This document shows positions 30,403 through 39,283 of a stretch of 64,000 nt of DNA, one piece after another (the stretch's first letter is position 1; each line of letters begins with the position of its first letter). The notes beneath the pieces are model-generated. The model was given only the letters and a program-made list of their open reading frames with translations. It did not search any database and had not been told where the DNA came from. The DNA is taken from assembly GCF_021261325.1 (NCBI RefSeq), contig NZ_JAJSBI010000003.1:434001-498000 (forward strand), read 5' to 3'. The stretch comes from Streptomyces guryensis (lineage in GTDB: Bacteria; Actinomycetota; Actinomycetes; Streptomycetales; Streptomycetaceae). Position numbers and translations under genes: made by a program.

Positions 30403-31770
30403 TCAAGCCTCCGCGGCCGGCTCCTCCTCAGTGGCTTCCTCCGTCGCGAACCCCGGAAGCCACTCCTCCAACTCCTCGCGCAGTCGCACCGTCGCCCCCA
30501 GCTGGCACAGCACGCCGATTGTGCTCAACGTCACCCGGTGTATCAGGAGGTACGCCGGTGGCAGGTTCAGCTGCTTGCCCAGCTGGTAGGCGGGGGAGCG
30601 GGGGTCGGCGATGCGGGCCGCCTGGCTGCGCATCCAGCCTCGGGTGAAGGTGAACTCGTCGGCCCGGGCGGGTTCGATGATCGGCAGGAGGTAGTCGAGG
30701 ACGGCGCTCGGGTCCAGCTCTATGGAGTCCTTGACGAAGCCCTCGACGCAGAGGAGTTCGTAGACGGCCTCCGCCTCGCCGTCGAGGGTCATGCGCAGGG
30801 AGTCGCCGATGGGGGCGGGCAGGCCGCCCGGGAGGCGGTCGACCGTGCCGAAATCCAGGACGCCCAGGCGCCAGTCGTCCTCGCCGGCCGGGCCACCGGG
30901 CAGCAGCCGGAAGTTGCCCGGGTGCGGGTCGGCATGCAGCAGGCCGGTGCGGGCCGGGCCGGAGAAGAGGAAGCGGGCCAGAAGCTGACCGGCCCGGTCG
31001 CGCTGTTCCCTGGTGCCGTCGGAGATGATCTCCGAGAGAGGGATTCCGTCGATCCACTCGGTGATGAGGATCTGGTCGCACTGGTGGACCACGCCCGGAA
31101 CGACCACGTCCGGATCGTCCGTGAACTCCTCGGCGTGCGCCTGCTGGGCCTGGGACTCCAGGCCGTAGTCCAGCTCCTCCGAGACCCGGTCCTTGAGTTC
31201 CGCGATCAGGGGCTTGATGTCCATGCCGGGGATGAGCGGACCCAGCAGGCGGGCGAACCGGCTCAACTGATTCAGGTCGGACAGGAGGGCCTCGCCGGCT
31301 CCCGGGTACTGCACCTTGACCGCCACCTCGCGGCCGTCGTGCCACACGCCGCGGTGGACCTGTCCGATCGAGGCCGCGGCGGCGGGCTTGTCCTCGAACT
31401 CGAGGAACAGGTCGGGCCAGTCCTCGCCGAGCCGCTCGCCGAGCACACGGTGCACGGTGCTGGTCGGCATCGGCGGCGCCGCCTCCTGCAGCTTCGTCAG
31501 CGCCGCACGGTAGGGGCCGGCGACCTCCTCGGGCAGCGCCGACTCGAAGACGGACAGGGCCTGGCCGAACTTCATCGCCCCGCCCTTGAGCTCGCCGAGC
31601 ACCTTGAACAGCTGGTCCGCCGTGCGCTGTTGCAGCTCGCGGCCGACGATCTCCGCGGACTCCCCGACGATCCGCTTGCCCAGTCCCCAGGTCGCCCGCC
31701 CGGCGAAGCCGAGCGGGAGCGCGGCGAGCTTGGCGGTCCGGGTGACCGCCTTGCGGGGAAGATCAGACAT
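30403..31770 (-). CDS. ABC1/UbiB/AarF-family kinase-like protein
   Basis: The 455-aa protein has the UbiB marks in order: KxGQ motif (GGAMKFGQALSVF), the Ala-rich nucleotide loop AAAASIGQVHRG, the Lys strand VAVKVQYPGAGE, the catalytic loop LLHADPHPGNFRLL and the metal loop LDFGTVDRLPG. UbiB/COQ8 proteins are atypical kinases or ATPases that support prenyl-lipid and quinone metabolism at membranes. The menaquinone-using host makes the exact target unclear. It overlaps the upstream ThiF-like gene by 8 bp, so the two are translationally coupled. Confidence 0.88.
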   Translation of the reverse strand: MSDLPRKAVTRTAKLAALPLGFAGRATWGLGKRIVGESAEIVGRELQQRTADQLFKVLGELKGGAMKFGQALSVFESALPEEVAGPYRAALTKLQEAAPPMPTSTVHRVLGERLGEDWPDLFLEFEDKPAAAASIGQVHRGVWHDGREVAVKVQYPGAGEALLSDLNQLSRFARLLGPLIPGMDIKPLIAELKDRVSEELDYGLESQAQQAHAEEFTDDPDVVVPGVVHQCDQILITEWIDGIPLSEIISDGTREQRDRAGQLLARFLFSGPARTGLLHADPHPGNFRLLPGGPAGEDDWRLGVLDFGTVDRLPGGLPAPIGDSLRMTLDGEAEAVYELLCVEGFVKDSIELDPSAVLDYLLPIIEPARADEFTFTRGWMRSQAARIADPRSPAYQLGKQLNLPPAYLLIHRVTLSTIGVLCQLGATVRLREELEEWLPGFATEEATEEEPAAEA

Positions 31771-32995
31771 GCGCCCTCCAAGTCCCTGCCGGCCGCGCCG
31801 CTTGTGCCGTACGGCACAGCTCCTTCGGCGACCGTTGCCCCGTCATTGTCTCGTGTGACTCCTCGTCCTCAGAGGTGTGTTCTCCCTTACCTTTCTCCGC
31901 GGCCCCGCAGGCGCATGCCGGATGCGCCCAGACCGGCCGTGCGTGCCAGGTCAGAGCGGGCAGGGAGACCTCCCAGCGTGCTCCGGAACTCGTGGGAACC
32001 CGGCCGTCCAGGAACGCGAGCGCGTGTGCCGCCGCCAGCCCGGCCACCGTAGTGGCCAGCGTCAGGTCGCAGGGCCGCGCCTGTCGCGGCGCGCCGGAGC
32101 GCCACTGCGCGACCAGCCGGGGCCAGGCCGGATCCCGGTCGGTGCGGCCCTCGTGCAGACAGCCCGCGCAGGCCGTCTCACCGGGCAGGACGAGGGGGCC
32201 GACGACGCCGGTCGCCTCGACTACGCCGGCGTACAGATGCGGTGTGCCGGAGGCGATGAGGGGTTCGGCGGTGGACGGCGCGGGGGCATGGACGGCGACG
32301 TCGTCGCGTGGGGCGAGGACCACCAGGGAGAAGCCGGGCTCGCCGTCCGGCGGGGGAGCCGCGTTGCTGCGGCGTGGTGGGCGGTCGGGGGCGGACCGGC
32401 GTACGGCCTGCCGGGCGGCCTCGTTCCTGCGGTCGCCGATGGACTCGGCGGGCAGCCCGCCCGGTGCCACGTCGCCCGGCTCGACCCGGCCGACGTCCCG
32501 GACGTCGACCTCTCCGATGCCTGCGCCCGCCAGCAGCGAGGCCAGCACCGATCCCACCCGGCCCGCGCCCCGCACCTGCACACGGAGTGAGCGGCGTGCG
32601 GCCAGGCGACTGATCGCGTCGCCCGGGTCGGTGGTGATCAGGGAGAGTGAGGCGAGGTCCGGGCGCAGCCGGGCGAGGACGTCCTTGTTGCCGCGCAGTG
32701 TGTCGGCGGCCGGCCCGCCGCCCTTCGCGTCGTCCAGGAGGCCGGCCCGCGCCAGCCGCTCCACGAGTCTGTCGACATGACCGTCGGGCAGGTCCATGCG
32801 GCGCCCCTCCTCGCGCAGGAGAGGCAGTCCGCGGGTGCCGTTGAGCAGGTCGAGAAAGCTGCCCGTTGCCGTGTCCACCGGACCCAGCGTCAGTGCGTGC
32901 GCCGGTGTCATGCCGAACTGCACCGTGTTGAGATCGCGCCAGCCGCGCCTGAGCGCCGGCTTCACCGCCGGCGTGAGCGGAATCATCGTATTCAT
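31763..32995 (-). CDS. ThiF-family E1-like adenylyltransferase-related protein
   Basis: The 410-aa protein has an N-terminal winged-helix-like part (GHVDRLVERLARAGLLDD). A Rossmann domain starts at VQVRGAGRVGSVLASLLA, with the strand VDVRDVGRVEPGDV (acidic residue binding ribose). Zinc ligands are in GETACAGCLHEG and HPACACGA. A Gly-Pro-rich loop (PDRPPRRSNAAPPPDG) replaces part of the canonical core and the E1 catalytic Cys is not evident. It may be a docking or regulatory E1 homologue, as in ThiF-like partner proteins. It overlaps the kinase gene by 8 bp; a shared role is likely but unknown. Confidence 0.78.
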   Translation of the reverse strand: MNTMIPLTPAVKPALRRGWRDLNTVQFGMTPAHALTLGPVDTATGSFLDLLNGTRGLPLLREEGRRMDLPDGHVDRLVERLARAGLLDDAKGGGPAADTLRGNKDVLARLRPDLASLSLITTDPGDAISRLAARRSLRVQVRGAGRVGSVLASLLAGAGIGEVDVRDVGRVEPGDVAPGGLPAESIGDRRNEAARQAVRRSAPDRPPRRSNAAPPPDGEPGFSLVVLAPRDDVAVHAPAPSTAEPLIASGTPHLYAGVVEATGVVGPLVLPGETACAGCLHEGRTDRDPAWPRLVAQWRSGAPRQARPCDLTLATTVAGLAAAHALAFLDGRVPTSSGARWEVSLPALTWHARPVWAHPACACGAAEKGKGEHTSEDEESHETMTGQRSPKELCRTAQAARPAGTWRAHV

Positions 32996-33248
32996 GACAG
33001 GCCCCCGTAGCCCTCGTAGAACATTCCCGTCCGCCGGAGGAGCGCGGTCGGCGAGCGGTCGATGGTCGGTCGACTGTCCGTCGTGGCTGTCCCGGCGAGA
33101 ACCAGCATGCCCGGCGGGGCGGACAGGTGCCGAAAGTTGTCCACAGGCGGTGGATATTTGTCGTACAAATCAAGCGCTTGGTGGCGGATCGAGACGGAAC
33201 CGTCCGGGAGTCGGGACTTCCCCCGTGTGCAGCGGGTAACGTCGGGGC

Positions 33249-33845
33249 GTGCCCGCCGACCCACTGCACCGCGCCGGAATGCCACAGCGCAGCACGACGA
33301 GCCAGCCGCCGAGCGGCTCGGGGGCGAGCGCGATCGAGGTCCGCAGGAGCTCCCGTCGGCGCAGGACGGTCTCCGCGTACCGCGAGGGCGATCGCACCGT
33401 CGTGCTCATCCCTGCCCGGATGTCCGAGGCGGAGGAGCAGCGCTGGGTGACCGTGATGCTCGACAAGCTGGCCGCGCAGGAGAGCAAACGGGTTCTCGGT
33501 GACGACGAACTGGCGGAGCGGGCCGCACGGCTGTCGGAGCAGTACTTCGACGGCCGGGCCCGGCCCACCTCGGTGCGTTGGGTGACCAACCAGAACACCC
33601 GCTGGGGCTCGTGCACCCCGGCAGAGGGCAGTATCCGTCTGTCGCACCGGCTGCAGGGCATGCCCGAGTACGTCGTCGACTACGTCCTCGTCCACGAGCT
33701 GGCGCATCTGCTGGTGCCGGGGCACGGGCCCCGCTTCTGGCGGCTCCTGGAGGCGTATCCGCGCACGGAGCGGGCCCGGGGTTACCTCGAAGGAGTGGTC
33801 GCCGCCGAACGGTTGCCGCACCTGCCGGAGGCTCGCGGGGAGTGA
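33249..33845 (+). CDS. YgjP-like (DUF45) zinc metallopeptidase
   Basis: The 198-aa protein carries the family block RWVTNQNTRWGSCTP, then IRLSHRLQGMPEYVVDYVLV and the zinc site HELAHLLVPGHGPRFW (HExxH plus a third His). Such proteins are small cytosolic gluzincin-like peptidases of unknown substrate. GTG 33249 lies 6 nt after a TAACGT -10 box, a leaderless start. It is divergent from the ThiF-like gene, with a 253-bp gap. Confidence 0.85.
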   Translation: MPADPLHRAGMPQRSTTSQPPSGSGASAIEVRRSSRRRRTVSAYREGDRTVVLIPARMSEAEEQRWVTVMLDKLAAQESKRVLGDDELAERAARLSEQYFDGRARPTSVRWVTNQNTRWGSCTPAEGSIRLSHRLQGMPEYVVDYVLVHELAHLLVPGHGPRFWRLLEAYPRTERARGYLEGVVAAERLPHLPEARGE

Positions 33846-33963
33846 CGCCCCTCCCCGGGGCGGTGGTTGTGTACCGGGTGTGTACCGACTTCAGCCGGTG
33901 TCCGAGTTAGCCGTTAACCTGGCGCGACGCACTCGCATTCGGGATGGGGGACGGTCGTTACGC

Positions 33964-35592
33964 ATGGCCAGGGAATTCCAACGCGGCCACAAGGCCAGGA
34001 TCAGTGACCTCACCGCGGGTACCGATCTGTACGTAGGCGTGCAGATCAGCGGCCCCGGACTGACCTTCGACATCAGCTGCTTCGGCCTTGACGCCGACGA
34101 ACGGCTCTCGGACGACCGCTACTTCGTCTTCTTCAACCAGCCGAAGTCTCCTGAGGAGTCCATCCAGCTCCTGGGCGGCCAGGCGGGCGACACGGAGGCC
34201 TTCCGGGTCACGCTCGACCGGGTCCCGGCGCAGATCCAGAAGCTGTCGTTCACGGCGACGCTCGACGGTGCCGGGCAGATGTCGCAGATCGCCCCCGGGT
34301 ACATCCGTATCGTCGCGGGCGGCGAGGAGGTGGCCCGGTACGCCTTCAACGGCTCGGAGTTCTCCACCGAGCGGGCCGTCATGCTGGGCGACTTCTACCT
34401 CAAGGACGTGTGGCGGTTCGCGGCCGTCGGACAGGGCTTCGACGGCGGCCTCGAGGCGCTGCTGAAGAACTTCGGCGGCGAGGTCATGGAGGAGGAGGCG
34501 CCCGCGGCGCCTGCTCCGCAGCAGCCCTCGACCGGGGCCGCTCCCGTTTTCGCCCCGCCCGCGTTCGGCGCCCCGGCCGCCCCCGCCCCGGCTCCGCAGG
34601 GCTTCGCGCCACCCCCGGCAGCGACTCCGCCCCCGCCGCCCGCGGCCGCGCCGAATGTGCACGCCGCGCCCACCATCATCGCGCCCATGTCCCCGCCCGG
34701 CGGCGGCCAGGTGCACCCGCCGGCCCCGGCGCCCGCGCCCTACGGCCAGCCGCCCCAGCAGCAGCCGTACGGCCAGAGCCCACCGCCGCCGCCCGGCTAC
34801 GGCCAGCCCCCGGCCCCGCAGGCCCCGCACGCCCCGGGCCCGCCGCCCGGCTACGGACAGCAGCCCGCGTTCGGTCAGGTCCCGGGGCAGCAGGCGCCCT
34901 ACGGCGCACCGCAGGGCGTACCCCGGACGGGCGCCGGAGTGAGCGCCGCGCTCCAGATGTTCAAGGAGACACCCACCGGGCAGCGCTGGACCCTGCAGAA
35001 CAGCAAGCTCGTCCGCGTCGACCTCGGCATGGGCGGCCAGCCCGTGCTCGCCCGCCAGGGCAGCATGGTGCTCTACCAGGGCAAAGTCGACTTCGGCTAC
35101 AAGGGCGCGGGCTTCGCGGGCCGGATCGTGGGCAACGCGACCGGTCAGGAGATGCAGCTGATGCGCTGCACCGGCCAGGGCCAGGTTTTCCTCGCCGAGA
35201 ACGCCACGCATCTGCATCCCGTCGAGCTCCAGGGTGACGCGATCTGCGTCTCCGCCGAGAGCGTCCTCGCCTTCGACGAGAGCCTCCAGTACGAGGTCCG
35301 ACGCATCGAGGGGCATGGCATCCCCGGGGGCGCGCTGTTCACGATGCAGTTCCAGGGCACCGGCACGATCGTCGTCAAGACGCACGGCACGCCCGTGGTG
35401 CTGCCGGTCACGCCGACGACGTTCGCCGACGCCAACGCGGTGGTCGCCTGGTCGGCCGCCTCCCAGGTGATCGTCTCCAGCCAGGTCCGCATGCGCCGCA
35501 ACGCCTACCCGGGCGACACCGGTGAGAGCGTCAACCTGCAGTTCCGGGGCGCGCCCGGCAACTTCATCGTCGTCCAGCCGTACGAGGTCTGA
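33964..35592 (+). CDS. TerD-domain protein fused to AIM24 domain
   Basis: The 542-aa protein starts at MAREFQRGHKARISDL. Residues 1-175 are a TerD/vWA-like stress domain: VGVQISGPGLTFDISCFG, then the acidic Ca-binding-type segment LDADERLSDDRYFVFF and LGDFYLKDVWRFAAVG. A Pro/Gln-rich flexible linker (about 180-345) contains repeats such as GYGQPP. The C-terminal part (about 350-540) is an AIM24 (TRAP-like) beta domain with RWTLQNSKLVRVDLG and QVFLAENATHLH. It heads a three-gene operon whose other members are AIM24 proteins. TerD proteins act in tellurite and general stress responses in membrane-linked complexes. The role of the fusion is unknown. Confidence 0.85.
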   Translation: MAREFQRGHKARISDLTAGTDLYVGVQISGPGLTFDISCFGLDADERLSDDRYFVFFNQPKSPEESIQLLGGQAGDTEAFRVTLDRVPAQIQKLSFTATLDGAGQMSQIAPGYIRIVAGGEEVARYAFNGSEFSTERAVMLGDFYLKDVWRFAAVGQGFDGGLEALLKNFGGEVMEEEAPAAPAPQQPSTGAAPVFAPPAFGAPAAPAPAPQGFAPPPAATPPPPPAAAPNVHAAPTIIAPMSPPGGGQVHPPAPAPAPYGQPPQQQPYGQSPPPPPGYGQPPAPQAPHAPGPPPGYGQQPAFGQVPGQQAPYGAPQGVPRTGAGVSAALQMFKETPTGQRWTLQNSKLVRVDLGMGGQPVLARQGSMVLYQGKVDFGYKGAGFAGRIVGNATGQEMQLMRCTGQGQVFLAENATHLHPVELQGDAICVSAESVLAFDESLQYEVRRIEGHGIPGGALFTMQFQGTGTIVVKTHGTPVVLPVTPTTFADANAVVAWSAASQVIVSSQVRMRRNAYPGDTGESVNLQFRGAPGNFIVVQPYEV

Positions 35593-35603
35593 GGGAGCCC
35601 GTA

Positions 35604-36284
35604 ATGAACCAGCCACTCGCGGGCTACGCCCCCGCACCCGTCACCGCCCGCATGGAGACCCACGGCGACCACATGCTGAAGGTCGCCATGCAGACCGGGA
35701 ACGACATCCTCGCGCGCGTGGGATCGATGATCGCGTACGAGGGCTTCATCCAGTACGAGCCCAACCCGCCGGCCGTGCGCCAGATCGCCCGTGACTGGAT
35801 CACAGGCGAGGGCGCGCCCCTGATGAAGTGCTCCGGCGACGGACTGCTCTACCTCGCCGACTACGGCGCGAACGTCGTCGTCATCAACCTGAACGGCGAC
35901 GGGATCTCCGTCAACGCCACCAACCTGCTCGCCTTCGACGCCCACCTCACCTGGGGTGTCGAGCGGGTCAAGGGGCTGGCGAAGTTCGCCGGACAGGGCC
36001 TGTGGAACACCAGGATCTCCGGGCAGGGCTGGGTCGCGCTGACCTCCCGGGGCAAGCCGATCGTCGTCGACTGCGGCGGCGGCGAGGACGAGACGTATGT
36101 CGACCCGGACGCACTCGTCGCCTGGTCCCCGAACCTCAGGGTGAAGGGCAAGCGCAGCTTCAAGGCGCAGTCGCTGATCGGCCGCGGCAGCGGCGAGGCC
36201 TACCAGATGGCCTTCTCCGGTCAGGGCATCGTCGTCGTCCAGCCCAGCGAGGACAGCACCGACCGCCTCCGGGTCCGGGGCTGA
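35604..36284 (+). CDS. AIM24-family protein (226 aa)
   Basis: A single AIM24 beta domain: YAPAPVTARMETHGDHMLKV, then the core ILARVGSMIAYEGFIQYEP, GDGLLYLADYGANVVVINL and SGQGIVVVQPSED. It begins 11 bp after the TerD-AIM24 gene with GAGGGAG as binding site. The family is named for a mitochondrial inner-membrane protein that stabilises respiratory complexes. Bacterial members have a TRAP-like fold and unknown function. Repeated AIM24 genes in one operon suggest that the products form a mixed multimer. Confidence 0.85.
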   Translation: MNQPLAGYAPAPVTARMETHGDHMLKVAMQTGNDILARVGSMIAYEGFIQYEPNPPAVRQIARDWITGEGAPLMKCSGDGLLYLADYGANVVVINLNGDGISVNATNLLAFDAHLTWGVERVKGLAKFAGQGLWNTRISGQGWVALTSRGKPIVVDCGGGEDETYVDPDALVAWSPNLRVKGKRSFKAQSLIGRGSGEAYQMAFSGQGIVVVQPSEDSTDRLRVRG

Positions 36285-36302
36285 GGGGGAGCCAGAGACA
36301 CC

Positions 36303-37058
36303 ATGCAGAGTCCGCTTTTCGCCTTCAACGACTCGCAGTCCCAGGAGCGCTACAGCCTGCAGAACAAGCAGATGCTGCGCGTCACCCTGGAGGGCCACGA
36401 CGACATCCTGGCCCGCAAGGGCACCATGGTCGCCTACCAGGGGCTCGTCGAGTTCGACGCCGAGTACCAGAGCAACAACCAGGCACGCGCGCGTGCGCAC
36501 ACCGGCGAGGGCCTCAGCCTGATGCGCTGCCACGGGCAGGGGACGGTCTACTTCGCCAACCTCGCCCAGCACATCCATGTGGTGGACGTGGAGCAGGACG
36601 GCCTGACCGTCGACAGCAGCTATGTGCTCGCGATGGACTCCTCGCTGCACCACGAGGTCATCGCCGTCGACAGCCTCTACGGCATCTCCGGCTCGGGGAA
36701 GTACCAGCTCAACATCACCGGCCGCGGCAAGGTCGCCCTGATGACCTCGGGTGCGCCGCTGATGATGCAGGTGACGCCCGACAAGTACGTCAACTGCGAC
36801 GCCGACGCGATCGTCGCCTGGTCGACCGGGCTGCGCGTCCAGATGCAGGCCCAGACGCACTCCTCCGGCGTGTGGCGGCGCCGCGGCAACACCGGGGAGG
36901 GCTGGGAACTCAGCTTCATGGGCAGCGGTTACGCGCTCGTCCAGCCGAGCGAGCTGCTGCCTCCGCAGAACGCCCAGATCGGCCAGGGCCTCGCCGCGCA
37001 GTTCGGGATGGGCCAGCACGGGGCGCGGGCGCAGAACCAGGGGAACGTCTGGAGCTGA
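36303..37058 (+). CDS. AIM24-family protein (251 aa)
   Basis: This is the third gene of the TerD/AIM24 operon and begins 18 bp after the second, with GGGGGAG upstream. The AIM24 domain shows RYSLQNKQMLRVTLEG, ILARKGTMVAYQGLVEF, QGTVYFANLAQHIHVVDV and SFMGSGYALVQPSELLPP. A Gln/Gly-rich short tail follows. It matches the C-terminal domain of the 542-aa product closely in order of elements. A bidirectional terminator lies 18 bp after the stop. Confidence 0.85.
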   Translation: MQSPLFAFNDSQSQERYSLQNKQMLRVTLEGHDDILARKGTMVAYQGLVEFDAEYQSNNQARARAHTGEGLSLMRCHGQGTVYFANLAQHIHVVDVEQDGLTVDSSYVLAMDSSLHHEVIAVDSLYGISGSGKYQLNITGRGKVALMTSGAPLMMQVTPDKYVNCDADAIVAWSTGLRVQMQAQTHSSGVWRRRGNTGEGWELSFMGSGYALVQPSELLPPQNAQIGQGLAAQFGMGQHGARAQNQGNVWS

Positions 37059-37075
37059 TCGTCCGCTGAACGAAC

Positions 37076-37109
37076 GTAAGGGGCGCCCGCAACTGCGGGC
37101 GCCCCTTAC
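37076..37109. terminator. Bidirectional terminator between AIM24 operon and NUDIX gene
   Basis: Perfect 15-bp arms (37076-37090 and 37095-37109) with a 4-nt loop AACT lie between convergent genes. Each strand ends in a TTAC run. Confidence 0.85.
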
Positions 37110-37122
37110 ATGTCGCTGAAGC

Positions 37123-37644
37123 TCACAGCCTGGCGCGGGTCGCTTCCAGTAGCCGTACGACGGAGTCGTCCGCCACGGACGCCACCTCGTCGTACGCGAA
37201 CCAGCGCAGGTCGAGGGACTCGTCGCTGATCTCCTGGACCGCGCCCTGCGGGGCCAGCACCGCGTACTGGACGTCGAAGTGCCAGTGGCAGGGGGCCGGG
37301 ATGGGATGCCGGTCGAGGCGGACCGGGCCGCCCGGCAGCAGCGCCAACCCGGTGATGCCCGACTCCTCGGCGGCCTCGCGCAGCGCCGCCGCCTCCACGG
37401 AGGTGTCCTCCGGCTCGCAGTGACCGCCCATCTGCAGCCACATCCGCAGCTTCTTGTGCAGGGTCAACAGCACGCGCCCACAGGACGGGTCGATCACCAG
37501 GGCGCTCGCAGTGACGTGGCCCGCGTGGCAGGCCTTCCACATGCCGTCCGGATGGGCCGCCAAGTGGTCCAGGTAGGCCTGGCGCAGCTCTTCTTGGTCC
37601 TCGTACCCCTTCAGGACGAGGACCGCGTCGTCGTACAGGCTCAC
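37123..37644 (-). CDS. NUDIX hydrolase
   Basis: The 173-aa protein has a NUDIX box GGHCEPEDTSVEAAALREAA extending to EESGI, preceded by LLTLHKKLRMWLQM. The C-terminal half is hydrophobic with DVQYAVLAPQGA. Family members hydrolyse nucleoside diphosphates linked to another group; this type is often annotated as an MutT-like housecleaning enzyme. GTG 37644 overlaps the stop of the zinc-protease gene as GTGA, so translation is coupled. Confidence 0.85.
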   Translation of the reverse strand: MSLYDDAVLVLKGYEDQEELRQAYLDHLAAHPDGMWKACHAGHVTASALVIDPSCGRVLLTLHKKLRMWLQMGGHCEPEDTSVEAAALREAAEESGITGLALLPGGPVRLDRHPIPAPCHWHFDVQYAVLAPQGAVQEISDESLDLRWFAYDEVASVADDSVVRLLEATRARL

Positions 37645-39092
37645 TCGGTGTCGTCGCCCTTGCCGTCGCCCTCGGAAGCGTCGTCCTTCTTCAGGTTCGG
37701 CTTCTCGCCGGTACCGCCCGCCGCCTCGCCGAGCATCTTGTCGAGCTCGGAGAAGTCCAGCTGCTCGCGGTGCACGAAGCCGTCCGGGTCGTCCAGGTCG
37801 GAGGCCGTCGGGAGCATGTCCGGGTGGGACCACAGGGCGTCCCGGCCGTCCACCCCGCGCGCGTCCGTGAGGGACGCCCACAGGCGGGAGGCGTCGCGCA
37901 GGCGGCGCGGGCGCAGCTCCAGCCCGATCAGCGTGGCGAACGTCTGCTCCGCGGGCCCGCCCGTGGCACGGCGCCGGCGCAGGGTCTCGCGCAGCGCGTC
38001 CGCGGACGACAGGCGCGGCTTGGCCGCCGCGTGCACCACCGCGTCCACCCAGCCCTCGACGAGCGCCAGAGCCGTCTCCAGCCGGGCGAGGGCCGCCTTC
38101 TGCTCAGGGGTGTCCTCCGGCTGGAACATGCCCTGCTGGAGGGCGTCCTGCAGCTGCTCCGGGTTCTGCGGGTCGAACTGGCCGACCACGTCCTCCAGCT
38201 TGGCCGTGTCGACCTTGATCCCGCGCGCGTACCCGTCGACCGCGCCGAACAGGTGCGAGCGCAGCCACGGCACATGCGCGAACAGGCGCTGGTGGGCGGC
38301 CTCGCGCAGGGCGAGATACAGCCGCACCTCCTCCTTCGGTACGCCCAGGTCCTTGCCGAACGCCTCGATGTTCACCGGCAGCAGCGCGGCCTTTCCGGCC
38401 GGGCTCAGTGGGAGGCCGATGTCGGTGGAGCCGACGACCTCGCCCGCGAGCACACCGACGGCCTGCCCGATCTGGGTGCCGAACATCGCGCCGCCCATGG
38501 AGCGCATCATGCCGATCAGCGGGCCCGCCATGGCCTGCATCTCCTCCGGCAGGACGTCACCCATCGCCGCGCCGACGCGCTCGGCGACCGGGTCGACGAG
38601 TTCCTGCCACGCGGGCAGGGTCGCCTCGACCCACTCCGCGCGGGACCACGCCACCGCGGAGCCGGCACCCGACGGCAGCGACGTCGCGTCGTCCAGCCAC
38701 AGGTCGGCCAGGCGGACCGCTTCCTCGACCGCGGTCCGCTCGGCGGCGCCGACACTCGCGTCCTTGGTGCCGTCAGGGGTGCCCTGGGAGACCGTCTGGC
38801 GGGCGATCTGCTTGGCCATCTCCCAGTTCACCGGGCCGCCCTCGTAGGAGAGCATCTGGCCCAGCTGCTGGAAGGCGGCGCCCAGGTCGGTGGGGTTCAG
38901 CGAACCGAACATGGCAGCGAGCGGATTGTCCGCACCGGGGCCGCCGAAGCCTCCGGCCCCCGGCAGCCCGCCGAAACCGAACGGGTTGGCCGGTCCCTGA
39001 CCACCACCGCTCTCCTGGTCCTTCTTCTTGCCCTCGTCGCCGTCTTCCGGCTCCTCCGGCGGAAGGCCGAATCCGAATGGGGTGTCACTCAC
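37641..39092 (-). CDS. Zinc-dependent metalloprotease, DUF2342 type
   Basis: The 483-aa protein starts at GTG 39092 with GAGGAA 6 nt upstream. A Gly/Pro-rich N-terminus (GLPPEEPEDGDEGKKKD, GGLPGAGGFGG) precedes a helical core. It holds the DUF2342 active region LREAAHQRLFAHVPWLR and the downstream acidic helix ALVEGWVDAVV. The C-terminus is acidic and charged. The family belongs to zincin-like peptidases of actinobacteria without known substrate. The same gene sits at the same place in the M. tuberculosis block, next to the Lon-like PDZ protease. Confidence 0.82.
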   Translation of the reverse strand: MSDTPFGFGLPPEEPEDGDEGKKKDQESGGGQGPANPFGFGGLPGAGGFGGPGADNPLAAMFGSLNPTDLGAAFQQLGQMLSYEGGPVNWEMAKQIARQTVSQGTPDGTKDASVGAAERTAVEEAVRLADLWLDDATSLPSGAGSAVAWSRAEWVEATLPAWQELVDPVAERVGAAMGDVLPEEMQAMAGPLIGMMRSMGGAMFGTQIGQAVGVLAGEVVGSTDIGLPLSPAGKAALLPVNIEAFGKDLGVPKEEVRLYLALREAAHQRLFAHVPWLRSHLFGAVDGYARGIKVDTAKLEDVVGQFDPQNPEQLQDALQQGMFQPEDTPEQKAALARLETALALVEGWVDAVVHAAAKPRLSSADALRETLRRRRATGGPAEQTFATLIGLELRPRRLRDASRLWASLTDARGVDGRDALWSHPDMLPTASDLDDPDGFVHREQLDFSELDKMLGEAAGGTGEKPNLKKDDASEGDGKGDDTE

Positions 39093-39283
39093 GGGATTCC
39101 TCGGCTGGTAAGGCCGCCGGTTGCCCCGACGGCACGACTGCCCGATAACACCACCCAGCGTAGACACCATGGGCGGTTCGGGCCTCGGTGCTTCGCCGAC
39201 TCTTGGCCTGCGGCAGGATGGATGCCACCTGGTACGGACGCGTCACTCGCGTTCGTACTGAAGACAACCGCTGGAGACGCCCG

